Shown here piece by piece: positions 47,466 to 56,572 of a stretch of DNA of 64,000 nt. Each line of letters opens with the position of its first letter. Positions within the stretch are counted from its first letter, which is position 1. The position numbers were made by a program, and so were the translations under genes. The notes beneath the pieces were generated by a model that was not told the origin of the DNA, searched no databases, and saw only the letters and a list, made by a program, of their open reading frames with translations. This stretch comes from Allorhizobium paknamense (GTDB lineage Bacteria; Pseudomonadota; Alphaproteobacteria; Rhizobiales; Rhizobiaceae): NCBI RefSeq assembly GCF_030815125.1, contig NZ_JAUSWH010000013.1, positions 92,907 to 156,906 of the forward strand, read 5' to 3'.

Positions 47466-47572
47466 TAGAGCATGTCGCGCAAAAGTGTGCAGCGGTTTTG
47501 CGATGACGACATGCGTTAAAACAAGAACGTAAAGCACGTTGCATGAGGCTGATAAGCCGCAACGGGCTTTAC
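47466..47572 (+). repeat. Repeat B, copy 2 (107-bp RIME1-like element)
   Basis: Nearly identical over 107 bp to the copy at 32769. It ends 6 bp from the ilvA stop (downstream of ilvA, in reverse relative to that gene). Confidence 0.88.
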
Positions 47573-47578
47573 GAACTT

Positions 47579-48835
47579 TCAGATGATAAGATTGGCGAGG
47601 ATTTCGTTTTCGGTAATGTCTTCGAAGCCCAGCCCTGCGGCATCGAATCGCTCGATGAGGCCGGTGAAGTTTTCCCGTGACGACGTTTCGATGCCGATGA
47701 GGATGGAGCCGAAATTGCGGGCCGACTTCTTCAGATATTCAAAGCGCGCGATATCGTCTTCCGGCCCCAGCAGGTTCAGGAAATCACGCAGAGCGCCCGG
47801 GCGCTGCGGCAGGCGCAGGATAAAGTACTTCTTGACGCCCCGATAGCGCATGGCGCGCTCCTTGACGTCCGGCAGCCGCTCGAAGTCGAAATTGCCGCCG
47901 GACACCACCGCCACCACGGTTTTGCCGCGGATGGTATCCGGCTCCATAAGGTCCAGGGCGGCAATGGCCAGCGCGCCCGCCGGTTCCAGCACCACGCCTT
48001 CGATGTTCAGCATATCGGTCATGGTGCAGCAGATGGCGTTTTCCGGCACCAGCATCACCTGTTCGGCGGAAAACTGTTTGAGAGCTTCAAAGGGGAGGGC
48101 GCCGATACGGGCCACCGCCGCGCCGTCCACGAAATTGTCGACCTTGGGCAGCGTGACGACCTCGCCCTTTTCCAGCGCCCGCTTCAAGCTGGGTGCCCCG
48201 GTCGGTTCTGCAAAGACAAAATTTTCCTTAGCGACGGTGCCCGCCAGATAGGAGGTGACGCCAGCGCTCAAGCCGCCGCCGCCAACCGGCAGGATGATGA
48301 GGTCCGGCACCACCCCTTCCGGTAGTTGCTCCAGGATTTCGGCGGCCACTGTTGCCTGGCCCTCCATGATGTCCTCATGGTCGAAGGGCGGCACCATGGC
48401 GCCTTGCACCTCTTCCACATAATCCTGCGCGGCCTTGTAGCACTGGTCGAAAATATCGCCCACCAGCCGGATGGAAATGAAGGCGCCGCCGAAAACGCGG
48501 GTCTTGTCGATCTTCTGCTGCGGCGTCGTCACCGGCATGAACACCACGCCCTTGACGCCGAAATGGCGGCAGGCAAAGGCAAAGCCCTGAGCATGATTGC
48601 CGGCGGAGGCGCAAACGAAGATCCGGTCCGTCTTGCCGGAGGCGATGGCCTTGCGGAAAAAGTTGTAGGCCCCGCGCACCTTATAGGAGCGCACCGGCGT
48701 CAGATCCTCCCGCTTCAGATAGATGGTGGCATCGTAAAGCTTGCTCAGATGCTCGTTCAATTGCAGGGGCGTGGCCGGAAAAAGCTCCCGAACGGCTTCC
48801 AGCGCGGCGCCCACCTCAGATTTATCCACGTCCAT
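47579..48835 (-). CDS. ilvA: Threonine ammonia-lyase (threonine dehydratase)
   Basis: PLP enzyme (418 aa) converting threonine to 2-oxobutanoate for isoleucine synthesis. PLP lysine is Lys52 in VRSYKVRGAYN. The phosphate-binding glycine loop is in PVGGGGLSAG near 187-196. A single C-terminal ACT-like regulatory domain starts near residue 330 (KYFILRLPQRPGALRDFLN), the short IlvA form. Start at 48835 (MDVDKSEVG). The reading frame stays open for 118 more codons upstream, through tandem 57-bp repeats, but that part is unlike IlvA. Confidence 0.93.
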   Translation of the reverse strand: MDVDKSEVGAALEAVRELFPATPLQLNEHLSKLYDATIYLKREDLTPVRSYKVRGAYNFFRKAIASGKTDRIFVCASAGNHAQGFAFACRHFGVKGVVFMPVTTPQQKIDKTRVFGGAFISIRLVGDIFDQCYKAAQDYVEEVQGAMVPPFDHEDIMEGQATVAAEILEQLPEGVVPDLIILPVGGGGLSAGVTSYLAGTVAKENFVFAEPTGAPSLKRALEKGEVVTLPKVDNFVDGAAVARIGALPFEALKQFSAEQVMLVPENAICCTMTDMLNIEGVVLEPAGALAIAALDLMEPDTIRGKTVVAVVSGGNFDFERLPDVKERAMRYRGVKKYFILRLPQRPGALRDFLNLLGPEDDIARFEYLKKSARNFGSILIGIETSSRENFTGLIERFDAAGLGFEDITENEILANLII

Positions 48836-48920
48836 GATCCTGTCTTCAGCTTGCAAGAGCCGGCAAGGCATCGGCATCTGCCGGCCTTCTGCCCGGCGCG
48901 GTTTGCAATTGGACCTAAAG

Positions 48921-49091
48921 CACACCCAGGAAAAGTGGAAGCCGGTTTTCCGTCCGGGTGTGCGAAAAACGAAAAAGCACACCCAGGAAAAGTGGAAGCC
49001 GGTTTTCCGTCCGGGTGTGCGAAAAATGAAAACGCACACCCAGGAAAAGTGGAAGCCGGTTTTCCGTTCGGGTGTGCGAAAAACCAAAAAC
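48921..49091. repeat. Three tandem 57-bp copies of a repeat A module 2 variant
   Basis: Units begin at 48921, 48978 and 49035. Each has a hairpin with outer arms cacaccc/gggtgtg around the repeat A core (aggaaaagtgg...ccggttttccgtccgg), then a spacer of about 15 A-rich bases. A degenerate fourth unit follows at 49092-49131. The unit length is divisible by three and has no stop on the minus strand, so it is readable in frame with ilvA. Confidence 0.88.
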
Positions 49092-49131
49092 CTGTCCCTC
49101 GCAAAGAGTGGCACCCGCTTTTCCCCTGAGG

Positions 49132-49761
49132 AGCCGGGAAAACTGTATTTCCGTTGTGCTTCAGGTTGCTTTCCCCCGTCAGCCCTCATCGGGAATGATC
49201 TCTATTGGGACGCATCAAGAAAATGTGAGCCTCTTTTCTGTGGGAAACCGTCTCAAAACTGGACCTTTACAGGGGGTAATCGGTTTTGGGGCTTACTCCC
49301 TAAAGAATGAGGGGTAGATGTGTCCTAACATGAAGCAGGGTCATATTTTTCCGCGCAGGTTGTGGCGGTGCAGCAATAAACAACTCTAAGAATATATCGC
49401 GCGCCTTCGAACATTTTTGGGTCATTTTTTCATTGTACGGCGATTGTCTCAGAATGTTTTCTTGTGGGACGGTGTGTATCGCTTCGTAAAACGCTTCTGC
49501 AATCTGTGATTTTCCTTTTTGTTTCAGTGTTTCTCGTGGATTGCCCCCAAAATTAATTTGGGTTTAAGCATAATGAACCCAAATATATTCGTTTCTCAGT
49601 ATTGTAAAACTTGTGCTGCCTCTGTATGGTTAAGTTTGTCCTAAGATAGTTGTGGGCTTGAAAAGCATGGGGAAGTGCCGGGGTGTGTGTTGCGTAGGGT
49701 GCCGGTGGTATCGACGCGCGCAGGCCGGACAGGGGTCCCTTTTTGAGACGTGAGGTGTCCG
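49132..49761. other. 630-bp AT-richer gap without a recognised gene
   Basis: The part from about 49190 to 49640 is visibly richer in A/T than the flanking coding DNA and has stops in all frames. It should contain the ilvA promoter (minus) and that of the glycosyltransferase (plus). No RNA gene recognised. Confidence 0.5.
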
Positions 49762-50799
49762 ATGAAGGTGACTGTCGCTGTCGTTATTCCTTTTTATCAG
49801 AGAGAGGCGGGCATTCTCGCCCGGGCCCTGGAGTCTGTTCGCACCCAGACCGTGGCTGACCGGATTTATCTGCATGTGGTGGTGGTGGATGATAGCTCCC
49901 CCATGCCGCCCGCGCAGGATCTCGCTCCTTACGAAGACGTACCGGAAATGCGCGTGACCCTGCTGCAAAAGCCGAATGGCGGGCCAGGCGAAGCGCGCAA
50001 CATGGCCCTGGACTATCTGGAAGACCACGATATCGATTACATCGCCTTCCTGGATTCCGACGATGTCTGGCATCCGGATCATCTGGAGCGGGCGCTGGAC
50101 GGTCTCGCCCATGGCGATTTCTTTTTCTGCAATCATGTGCGCGGCAGCCATTACGCAGATTACTTCCTGGGACTGCCTGAAACGCGCCGCCTGCTGGCCG
50201 CCGAAGAGGAGATCACCTGCGGAGATGGCTTCCGCGCCTTCCGCAAGGGCACGCTGTCCGGCGTGATGATCAGGGAATGTCCGCCCCAGACCTCCACCGT
50301 CGTCTATCGTTTCAAGCGCAATATCGGCCTGCGCTTCAATGGCGCGCTGCGCAGTGCTGGCGAAGACCATGTGTTCTGGATCGAACTGTCGCTTTTCAAT
50401 GACACGGTGGTGGATCCGCGCATCAATGTGAGCTGCCTGGAAGGCGTGAACCTCTATTGGTCGAATGTCAGCTGGTCCAGCCCGAAATCCGTGGCGATCC
50501 AGGGCTGCCTGGCCCTGCAGTTCAATTATATGAAAAATACGCCGGTGATCATGCTGGCCGATCCGCAGACCATTCTGTTCCGGCATCGTCTTTATGAGGG
50601 CGCTTACACTTACGCGCTCATTCGCGGCCTGGTGAAGGGTTTCCTGCCGGAGTTCAAGGTGTTTGCCCGGCTGGCGCTGGCCTATCCGGGGTATATGCTT
50701 CGGGTGCTTGGAAGCTTCCGCTTCTTCATCCAGAATCGCCGTATCATGACCAATGAAACGGCTGTGAAGACCTTGACGCCGGAAGATGTCGTCGCCTGA
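49762..50799 (+). CDS. Glycosyltransferase family 2
   Basis: A 345-aa GT-A enzyme. Nucleotide-sugar segments are VVIPFYQRE near residues 7-15, VVVDDSSP near 40-47, NGGPGEARNMAL near 72-83, and the DxD-type FLDSDDVW near 96-103. The C-terminal half has amphipathic helices, but no clear membrane anchor was seen. It stands alone, not in a polysaccharide operon, so the product (exopolysaccharide, LPS or glycoprotein) is unknown. Start at ATG 49762 with GAGGTG upstream. Confidence 0.88.
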   Translation: MKVTVAVVIPFYQREAGILARALESVRTQTVADRIYLHVVVVDDSSPMPPAQDLAPYEDVPEMRVTLLQKPNGGPGEARNMALDYLEDHDIDYIAFLDSDDVWHPDHLERALDGLAHGDFFFCNHVRGSHYADYFLGLPETRRLLAAEEEITCGDGFRAFRKGTLSGVMIRECPPQTSTVVYRFKRNIGLRFNGALRSAGEDHVFWIELSLFNDTVVDPRINVSCLEGVNLYWSNVSWSSPKSVAIQGCLALQFNYMKNTPVIMLADPQTILFRHRLYEGAYTYALIRGLVKGFLPEFKVFARLALAYPGYMLRVLGSFRFFIQNRRIMTNETAVKTLTPEDVVA

Positions 50800-50962
50800 C
50801 GGTTTCAAGGTCCTTAACCGTAATGGTTATAAGCCCTGCCCTGCGGTGGGGCTTCACCATTTAGGGCGCCCATGCTAGAGGGATAAGTGAGTTGAGCAGC
50901 GTGATGCTGCTCCCGGATTCATCCCCGATGATTGAGGTCGGGCGTCAAACCTGTCGGATCCC

Positions 50963-51286
50963 ATGGCCAGTTTTCTGTCGAAAATTTTTTCCGCTTTCTC
51001 CGGTTCTTCTGCAGGCAAGGAGCGGCAGGCTGCGGCCTGCGAGCCGCAATTGCATGGCGATTGCCGGATTTTTGCCGAGCCCATTCGCGAAGGCAGTCAG
51101 TTTCGTCTGGCGGGCCGGATCGAAAAGGATGTCGATGGCCGGGTGCTGACCCGCAGCTTCATCCGCGCGGATCTGTTTTCGGGGCAGGACGAGGCGCTGG
51201 AATTCACCTTCCGCAAGGCGCGGCAGATCATCGACCAGAACGGGCCTTCGCTCTTCGCCGACGGAGAGGCTTCGCGCACAGTTTGA
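50963..51286 (+). CDS. HlyU family protein
   Basis: A 107-aa protein of the HlyU domain family (named for a Vibrio haemolysin regulator; DNA binding is not assured for the alphaproteobacterial members). Conserved stretch: EGSQFRLAGRIEKDVDG near residues 42-58, then TRSFIRADLFSGQDEALEFT. Followed by a bidirectional terminator. Confidence 0.82.
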   Translation: MASFLSKIFSAFSGSSAGKERQAAACEPQLHGDCRIFAEPIREGSQFRLAGRIEKDVDGRVLTRSFIRADLFSGQDEALEFTFRKARQIIDQNGPSLFADGEASRTV

Positions 51287-51303
51287 ATTTCGTGTCGTCA
51301 GAG

Positions 51304-51332
51304 AAAAAGGCCGCCGATAGAGCGGCCTTTTT
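51304..51332. terminator. Bidirectional terminator between HlyU and cpdB-like genes
   Basis: A perfect 11-bp stem (51304-51314 with 51322-51332) that begins with five A and ends with five T, giving U-runs in both directions. Confidence 0.88.
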
Positions 51333-51350
51333 CATTGCATCCAGCAGTGA

Positions 51351-53339
51351 TCAGAGGATCAGCCGGTACTTCGCAAAACCCTCCGTGCCGTCACCGGCAT
51401 CCTCGATCTTTGCGCCAATCACCTTGGAGGCAAAGGGGCGGCCCTTCGGCCCGGTCTGGAAGACCGCCGTGGTGCCGGGCAGGGCGGCAAAGCGCCAATT
51501 GCCGTCAGCGGACGGGTTTATGGTGCCTTGGGAAATGATGTAGCGCACGATGACGTCGCGATTGGTGTCCGGGCCGACAAAGATCACCTTGTCGCCGGCG
51601 ATCTCCGGGAATTTTCCGCCGCCGCCTGCGCGGTAATTATTGGTGACCACAACGAATTTCTGTTGCGGATCAATCGGTTTGCCGTTGAAGCTGAGGTTCT
51701 TGATGCGGTTGGCTTGGGGATTGGCTTCCTTGCCGTCCTTGTCGTATTTCGCCGGTTCCGAGAGGTCGATCTCATAGGTCACGCCGTCGATGACGTCGTA
51801 GTTATAGCTCGGGAAATCGAGGTTCAGCAGATCGGCATCCTTGGAGCCGGGCTTGATCTGATTGAACATGCCCGCCGACATTTCCAGCCAGTTCTTGACC
51901 TGCGCGCCGGTGATCAGCACAGCCTGCACGGTGTTGGGATAGAGGTAGAGGTCGGAGACATTTTTGATGGCGATATCGCCCGCCGGAACGTCGGTGTAGT
52001 AATCGGCGCCGCCGCGGCCACCGGCCTTGAAGGGGGCAGCCGCCGAGAGCACCGGATAATCCTTGTACTGCGTCTCCTTCAGCATGTCCTTGATGTACCA
52101 GAGCTGCGCATTGGAAACGATCTGTACGGACGGGTCATCCGCCACCAGCGCAAAATAGGAGTAGAGCGGCGCGGAGGTCTTGCCCACGGGCGTGCGCACG
52201 TAAGCCAGCGTTGCCTCATGCTCTTCCTGAACAGCGGCCACCACTTCCGGCTTGTCCTTGGTGTCGGCGATGATCTTCTTGGCCTCGTCGCGGTGATAGA
52301 TCGGTCGGGCTTCGCTGGTGAAGTCCACGATCTTCCAGCTCTTGCCGTCCTTTTCGAGAAGCAGGTCGATCAGCCCCATATGTGAGCCCCAGAAACCGGC
52401 CATGACGGCGGGCTTGCCCATCAGCGTGCCCTTCACGGCATCCACGCCCTGCATGCCGTCCCAGGTTTTCGGGCCGGGGAAGACGAGATGCTGGTGGCCG
52501 GTGAAAATGGCATCGATGCCCTCGACGCCTGCCAGGTAGAGCGAGGCATTTTCCATTTTCTCGCTCGGCCCCTTGGCGTCGATGCCGGAATGCGAAAGCG
52601 CGATGACGATATCCGCGCCCTGTTCCTTCATCACCGGCACCCAGGCGCGGGCTGCTTCCACGATGTCACGGGTCTGAGCCTTGCCTTCCAGGTTCTTGGC
52701 GTCCCACACCATGATCTGCGGCGGTACGAAGCCGATAAAGCCCACCTTGACCGGGCTTTCATGGCCCGCGCCATCCTTGATCTTCTTCTCGATGATCACG
52801 AAGGGTTTGAAGAACAGCTCGTCATTCTTCGGGTCGGAGGCCAGTTGCCCCTTGGTAAGGTTGGCGCAGACGATCGGATGCTTTGCTGCCGCCAGTGTGT
52901 TGAACATGAAATCGAGCCCGTAATTGAACTCGTGATTGCCGAGCGTGCCGCAATCATAGCCCAGCACGTTCATGGCCTTCATCACCGGATGCAGGTCACC
53001 GGCCTTCATGCCCTTCTTATAGGCCATGTAATCGCCCATCGGGCTGCCCTGCAGCAGGTCGCCATTGTCGATCAGCATGGAATTGGTGGCTTCGGCGCGG
53101 ATGCCATCGATCAGCGATGCGGTGCGTGACAGGCCCAGCGTATCGTTCGGCTTGTCGGCATAATAGTCATAGGGCATCAGGTTGACGTGAATATCCGTCG
53201 TTTCCATCAGCCGCAGATGCGCCTGATTGCTGGCAGCGCGAGCGGCGAAGGGATGAAGCACGACCAATGCGCCGGTGGCGGCAAGGCCGCCCAGCAGGGA
53301 GCGGCGCGTCATGGGGTGAAGATCGAGAAGAGAAGACAT
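51351..53339 (-). CDS. cpdB: Periplasmic 2',3'-cyclic-nucleotide 2'-phosphodiesterase/3'-nucleotidase (CpdB-like)
   Basis: Exported bifunctional nucleotidase (662 aa) for salvage of nucleotides and phosphate. Twin-arginine signal TRRSLLGGLAATGALVV near residues 11-27. The metallophosphoesterase domain has METTDIHVNL near 45-54, IDNGDLLQGSP near 89-99, GNHEFNYGLD near 132-141, and GHQH near 255. The C-terminal 5'-nucleotidase domain starts near 370. Start at 53339 with AGGAG 7 bases upstream. A longer reading frame to 53420 has no such site. Confidence 0.92.
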   Translation of the reverse strand: MSSLLDLHPMTRRSLLGGLAATGALVVLHPFAARAASNQAHLRLMETTDIHVNLMPYDYYADKPNDTLGLSRTASLIDGIRAEATNSMLIDNGDLLQGSPMGDYMAYKKGMKAGDLHPVMKAMNVLGYDCGTLGNHEFNYGLDFMFNTLAAAKHPIVCANLTKGQLASDPKNDELFFKPFVIIEKKIKDGAGHESPVKVGFIGFVPPQIMVWDAKNLEGKAQTRDIVEAARAWVPVMKEQGADIVIALSHSGIDAKGPSEKMENASLYLAGVEGIDAIFTGHQHLVFPGPKTWDGMQGVDAVKGTLMGKPAVMAGFWGSHMGLIDLLLEKDGKSWKIVDFTSEARPIYHRDEAKKIIADTKDKPEVVAAVQEEHEATLAYVRTPVGKTSAPLYSYFALVADDPSVQIVSNAQLWYIKDMLKETQYKDYPVLSAAAPFKAGGRGGADYYTDVPAGDIAIKNVSDLYLYPNTVQAVLITGAQVKNWLEMSAGMFNQIKPGSKDADLLNLDFPSYNYDVIDGVTYEIDLSEPAKYDKDGKEANPQANRIKNLSFNGKPIDPQQKFVVVTNNYRAGGGGKFPEIAGDKVIFVGPDTNRDVIVRYIISQGTINPSADGNWRFAALPGTTAVFQTGPKGRPFASKVIGAKIEDAGDGTEGFAKYRLIL

Positions 53340-53502
53340 GTTTGGCTCCTGCCTGGATGAAGTGCGCGGGGCCGAGGCCTGCTCGCGCATCGCAAAGCAA
53401 GTGCATGCATAACATGACAATCAGATGATGCTACTGCAAAAACGGGAGGTCTGCCTTTTTCACAGGCGGATGAGGCTTGTGCTCAACTTCTCAGCAGGGC
53501 GT

Positions 53503-53838
53503 TTACCGTTTCAGGACCGGTTTTATCTCCTGATGGAAGTTGCGGAAATAGGCCGCCACCTTGGCGCTGGAATTGCTGTTGGGTCGGAACTGTATGCCAA
53601 TCCGTCCGCCCCGGTTCCAGCGTACCAGCCCTTCCACAAGACCGACTTCGCTGTTTTCGATGGTGACCATGCTGCCTGTGGAGGCGTGAAAGGCGGTGTA
53701 AAGCTCAAGCGCCATTCCCGTGCGGGAGATGTTGACGATACGGCAATCGGCAACCTGGCGCATATAGCGCACGGCGCCATCCAGCCGGCACCGGCTGCGT
53801 GGGGCGGAGCGAACCTCCATGGCAAGATTGTTCTGCAT
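53503..53838 (-). CDS. PilZ domain protein
   Basis: A 111-aa single-domain PilZ protein, a cyclic-di-GMP receptor type. The two motifs are an Arg-rich RSAPRSRCR near residues 10-18 (RxxxR) and NISRTGMAL near 36-44 (N/DxSxxG). It is unaccompanied by any GGDEF/EAL gene in the window. Its downstream target cannot be inferred. Start at 53838; an in-frame start in another frame was discarded. Confidence 0.87.
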   Translation of the reverse strand: MQNNLAMEVRSAPRSRCRLDGAVRYMRQVADCRIVNISRTGMALELYTAFHASTGSMVTIENSEVGLVEGLVRWNRGGRIGIQFRPNSNSSAKVAAYFRNFHQEIKPVLKR

Positions 53839-53930
53839 GATCCTTCGGCCTCGTTGATGATGTGAGGCACCTTATAAGGATCCCGTTAGAGCAAATTGAA
53901 TCTCTTGCCTAAAATTGCATTTGTACTGCG

Positions 53931-54389
53931 TTACAGTCCCACATTGGGGCGGTCGATGATCTCGCGCAGCGCAAAGCTGGAATTGATCTTCACCACATGC
54001 GGCAGGGCCGAAAGCCAGTCGCGGTGAATACGCTCGTAATCCGCCAGATCCTTGGCGGCCACGCGCAGGATATAGTCATACTCCCCGGACATCAGATAGC
54101 AGACCAGCACATTGGGGCAGCGCTTCACCGCTGCCTCGAATTCCTGCAGGGTTTTGGCGAACTGGCCGGACAGCGAGATGTGGACGATCACCATCATCTT
54201 GTAGTCCAGCGCCTTATGGGTGAGGCGGGCATGATAGCCACTGATGACGCCAGCCTTTTCCAGTGCGTCATGGCGGCGCGAACAGGCCGAGGCGCTCAAT
54301 CCCACCCGCTCGGCAAGCTCGGTATTGGAGATGCGGCCATTTCGCTGCAATTCCTTCAGGATCGCAAGATCAATCGTATCCAATTCCAT
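53931..54389 (-). CDS. Lrp/AsnC family transcriptional regulator (likely AldR)
   Basis: A 152-aa regulator. The helix-turn-helix is NTELAERVGLSASACSRRHDALE near residues 21-43 and the RAM effector domain about 65-150. It is divergent from the alanine dehydrogenase gene across 159 bp, the usual position of the Lrp-like activator of ald, so alanine-responsive control of ald is likely. Effector not proven by sequence. Confidence 0.93.
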   Translation of the reverse strand: MELDTIDLAILKELQRNGRISNTELAERVGLSASACSRRHDALEKAGVISGYHARLTHKALDYKMMVIVHISLSGQFAKTLQEFEAAVKRCPNVLVCYLMSGEYDYILRVAAKDLADYERIHRDWLSALPHVVKINSSFALREIIDRPNVGL

Positions 54390-54548
54390 ATCTGCAATAA
54401 AATCCGGCTTCAGGGGTATTCAACGCAATATTCTTCGAAATGCATGCGGATGGCAATCCGTCTTTGCAAGGACATTGTGCGGGCTTTCTGGTTGAATTTT
54501 GAAAGCGTTCAACGAAACGCCTTGCGGGGATAAAAAGGAAAAAACGGG

Positions 54549-55667
54549 ATGCGCATCGGCTGCCCAAAGGAAATCAAAAATCATGAATATCGCGTGGGTC
54601 TCACCCCCGCGGCGGTCAGGGAATATGTTGCCCACGGTCATCAGGTGATCGTGGAAACCGGTGCCGGGCTCGGCATCGGTGCAGACGATGGCGCCTACAG
54701 CGCTGCCGGTGCAAAGATCGTCGGCACGGCGAAGGAAATCTTCGAAAAGGCGGACATGATCGTCAAGGTCAAGGAGCCGCAGCCGCAGGAATGGGCCATG
54801 CTGCGCGAAGGCCAACTGCTCTACACCTATCTCCACCTCGCGCCCGATCCGGAACAGACCAAGGGCCTGCTCCAGTCCGGCGTGACGGCGGTGGCTTACG
54901 AAACCGTGACGGATGAGCGCGGCGGTCTGCCCCTGCTGGCTCCCATGTCGGAAGTGGCTGGCCGTCTTGCCATTCAGGCCGGTGCAACGGCGCTTCAGAA
55001 GGCCAATGGTGGCCGTGGCATTCTGCTCGGCGGCGTTCCGGGCGTGCTGCCGGCCAAGGTCACCGTTATCGGCGGTGGCGTCGTGGGTCTGCATGCGGCG
55101 AAAATGGCCGTTGGCCTTGGCGCGGATGTCACCATCGTCGATCGCTCCCTGCCGCGCCTGCGTCAGCTGGACGATATCTTCCATGGCCGCGTCCACACCG
55201 TCTATTCCACCATCGATGCGCTGGAGCAGGAAGTGTTCTCCGCCGATCTCGTGATCGGCGCCGTGCTCATTCCGGGTGCTGCTGCGCCGAAGCTGGTAAC
55301 GCGGGAAATGCTGTCCGGCATGAAGAAGGGTGCAGTCATCGTCGATGTCGCCATCGACCAAGGCGGCTGCTTCGAGACCTCCCATGCCACCACCCATTCC
55401 GAGCCGACCTATGAAGTCGATGGCGTGATCCATTATTGCGTGGCCAACATGCCGGGCGCTGTGCCGATCACCTCAGCCCACGCACTGAACAATGCCACGC
55501 TCGCCCATGGTCTGGCGCTGGCCGATCGTGGTCTCAGGGCGCTGGCTGAGGATCGCCATCTGCGCAACGGTCTCAACGTCCACAAGGGCCGCATTACCAA
55601 CGCGGCGGTTGCCGAGGCGCTGGGCTATGAGGCTGCCGCCCCTGAGGCGGTGCTGAACGTCGCCTGA
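54549..55667 (+). CDS. ald: Alanine dehydrogenase
   Basis: NAD-dependent enzyme (372 aa) interconverting L-alanine with pyruvate and ammonia. Family segments are [19 protein letters not shown] at 2-20, the catalytic Lys in [11 protein letters not shown] near 72-82, His in YTYLHLAPD near 92-100, and NAD motif [17 protein letters not shown] near 173-189. Controlled probably by the divergent Lrp-type gene. A terminator follows at 55835. Confidence 0.96.
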   Translation: MRIGCPKEIKNHEYRVGLTPAAVREYVAHGHQVIVETGAGLGIGADDGAYSAAGAKIVGTAKEIFEKADMIVKVKEPQPQEWAMLREGQLLYTYLHLAPDPEQTKGLLQSGVTAVAYETVTDERGGLPLLAPMSEVAGRLAIQAGATALQKANGGRGILLGGVPGVLPAKVTVIGGGVVGLHAAKMAVGLGADVTIVDRSLPRLRQLDDIFHGRVHTVYSTIDALEQEVFSADLVIGAVLIPGAAAPKLVTREMLSGMKKGAVIVDVAIDQGGCFETSHATTHSEPTYEVDGVIHYCVANMPGAVPITSAHALNNATLAHGLALADRGLRALAEDRHLRNGLNVHKGRITNAAVAEALGYEAAAPEAVLNVA

Positions 55668-55834
55668 GCCTGACAGTAAGTCCAATAATCGCCGCTGGCC
55701 GGCTGCAAATGGCAATTTCTGCGCTTCCGGTACTAACGTACGTTAAGTCCGTTCCGGTTCTCGAAATCACCATTTTCGCCAAGCCGGCAGCAATTCTTGA
55801 ACAGACTGTGAGAAGACTGAAAAACAGGTAATTG

Positions 55835-55868
55835 AGATGCCCGGTGAGCCAAGCTCCGCCGGGCATCT
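55835..55868. terminator. Terminator between ald and ankyrin gene
   Basis: A 10-bp stem (55835-55844 with 55859-55868), followed by TTATTGG on the plus side. It lies 13 bp from the stop of the convergent ankyrin gene. Confidence 0.75.
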
Positions 55869-55880
55869 TTATTGGTGAGA

Positions 55881-56354
55881 TCAGGGTCCCGGTGCGCCCT
55901 GTAGCAGTTTAACCAGCTCTTCATTCTTCAGGTTGCTGGCAATATCGAGCGCCGATACGCCGCTTTCCGTGCGCTCCTCAACGCGCGCACCTTTCTCCAG
56001 CAGAAAGCGCACCATCGCGACGTTCTGTTCGCTGACCGCCATCATCAGCGGCGTGCTGCCATTCTTCGTGGCGCGGTTCACATCTGCGCCCGCAAAGACC
56101 AGCATGCGCGCCCAGAGATTGGGCAGCGGCTTCGGGCAGCCGGCGGTGTCGAGGGCGGAGATCAGCGGCGTCGGGTTGAAATTGCTGTCATCCTGTTGAC
56201 CGTTCACGTCGTCGCCCCGGGCGAGATAAACACCAACCCAGAAAATATTGCTGCGGCAGACGGCCTGTTCCAGCGTGTCCGGCTTGATCCAGGGCTTGGT
56301 TTCCAGGGCGATAAACGCCACCAGAAGCAGCAGGATGAGTTGAAGTTTGCGCAT
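55881..56354 (-). CDS. Ankyrin repeat protein with N-terminal membrane/signal segment
   Basis: A 157-aa protein. Residues 1-20 (MRKLQLILLLLVAFIALET) are a signal peptide or anchor, so the protein is likely periplasmic. Two to three ankyrin repeats are visible: NPTPLISALDTAGC near 60-73, NGSTPLMMAVSEQNVAMVRF near 98-117, and SGVSALDIASNLKNEELVKLL near 131-151. Ankyrin repeats mediate protein contacts, and the partner is unknown. Confidence 0.85.
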   Translation of the reverse strand: MRKLQLILLLLVAFIALETKPWIKPDTLEQAVCRSNIFWVGVYLARGDDVNGQQDDSNFNPTPLISALDTAGCPKPLPNLWARMLVFAGADVNRATKNGSTPLMMAVSEQNVAMVRFLLEKGARVEERTESGVSALDIASNLKNEELVKLLQGAPGP

Positions 56355-56375
56355 CGCTTCGTCAGGCTCTCTTTC

Positions 56376-56482
56376 TACTGCATAATTCCTTAAATCGGAA
56401 TCGATTTAAGGTTAAAATTATGCAGTAGATTTAAAGTGTTACAGCGTCCTTTGTGCGTTTGATAAAACGCACGGCGCTGTAA
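56376..56482. repeat. Two-hairpin intergenic repeat in the ankyrin/recG divergent region
   Basis: Hairpin 1: tactgcataatt (56376-56387) with its complement (56416-56427) plus inner ccttaaatcg/cgatttaagg. Hairpin 2: ttacagcg (56439-56446) with cgctgtaa (56475-56482) plus inner gtgcgttt/aaacgcac. The arrangement resembles a frequent rhizobial intergenic repeat. Its ctgcataatt arm recurs at 7961. Confidence 0.8.
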
Positions 56483-56572
56483 TGTCTGTGAGGTATTATC
56501 CACTATGGCACGTTCGGGCAACCATGCATCCACCTTGCAATCGCGTCTGCGAGCCTGCATTTTGCCGCCACC

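Noticed and set aside
47374..47562. Small open frames running through repeat B copies
   Set aside because: The same peptide-like reading (ALRSCFNACRHRKTAAHF) arises from the repeat at several sites, so it reflects the repeat and not a gene.
48921..49131. CRISPR array
   Set aside because: Units are tandem with almost identical spacers of about 15 bp, hold internal hairpins, and no cas gene is near. The core matches a dispersed intergenic repeat.
48836..49189. N-terminal extension of ilvA by 118 codons
   Set aside because: It is made of repeat-derived sequence and is unlike IlvA. The family start MDVDKSEVG at 48835 fits length and alignment.
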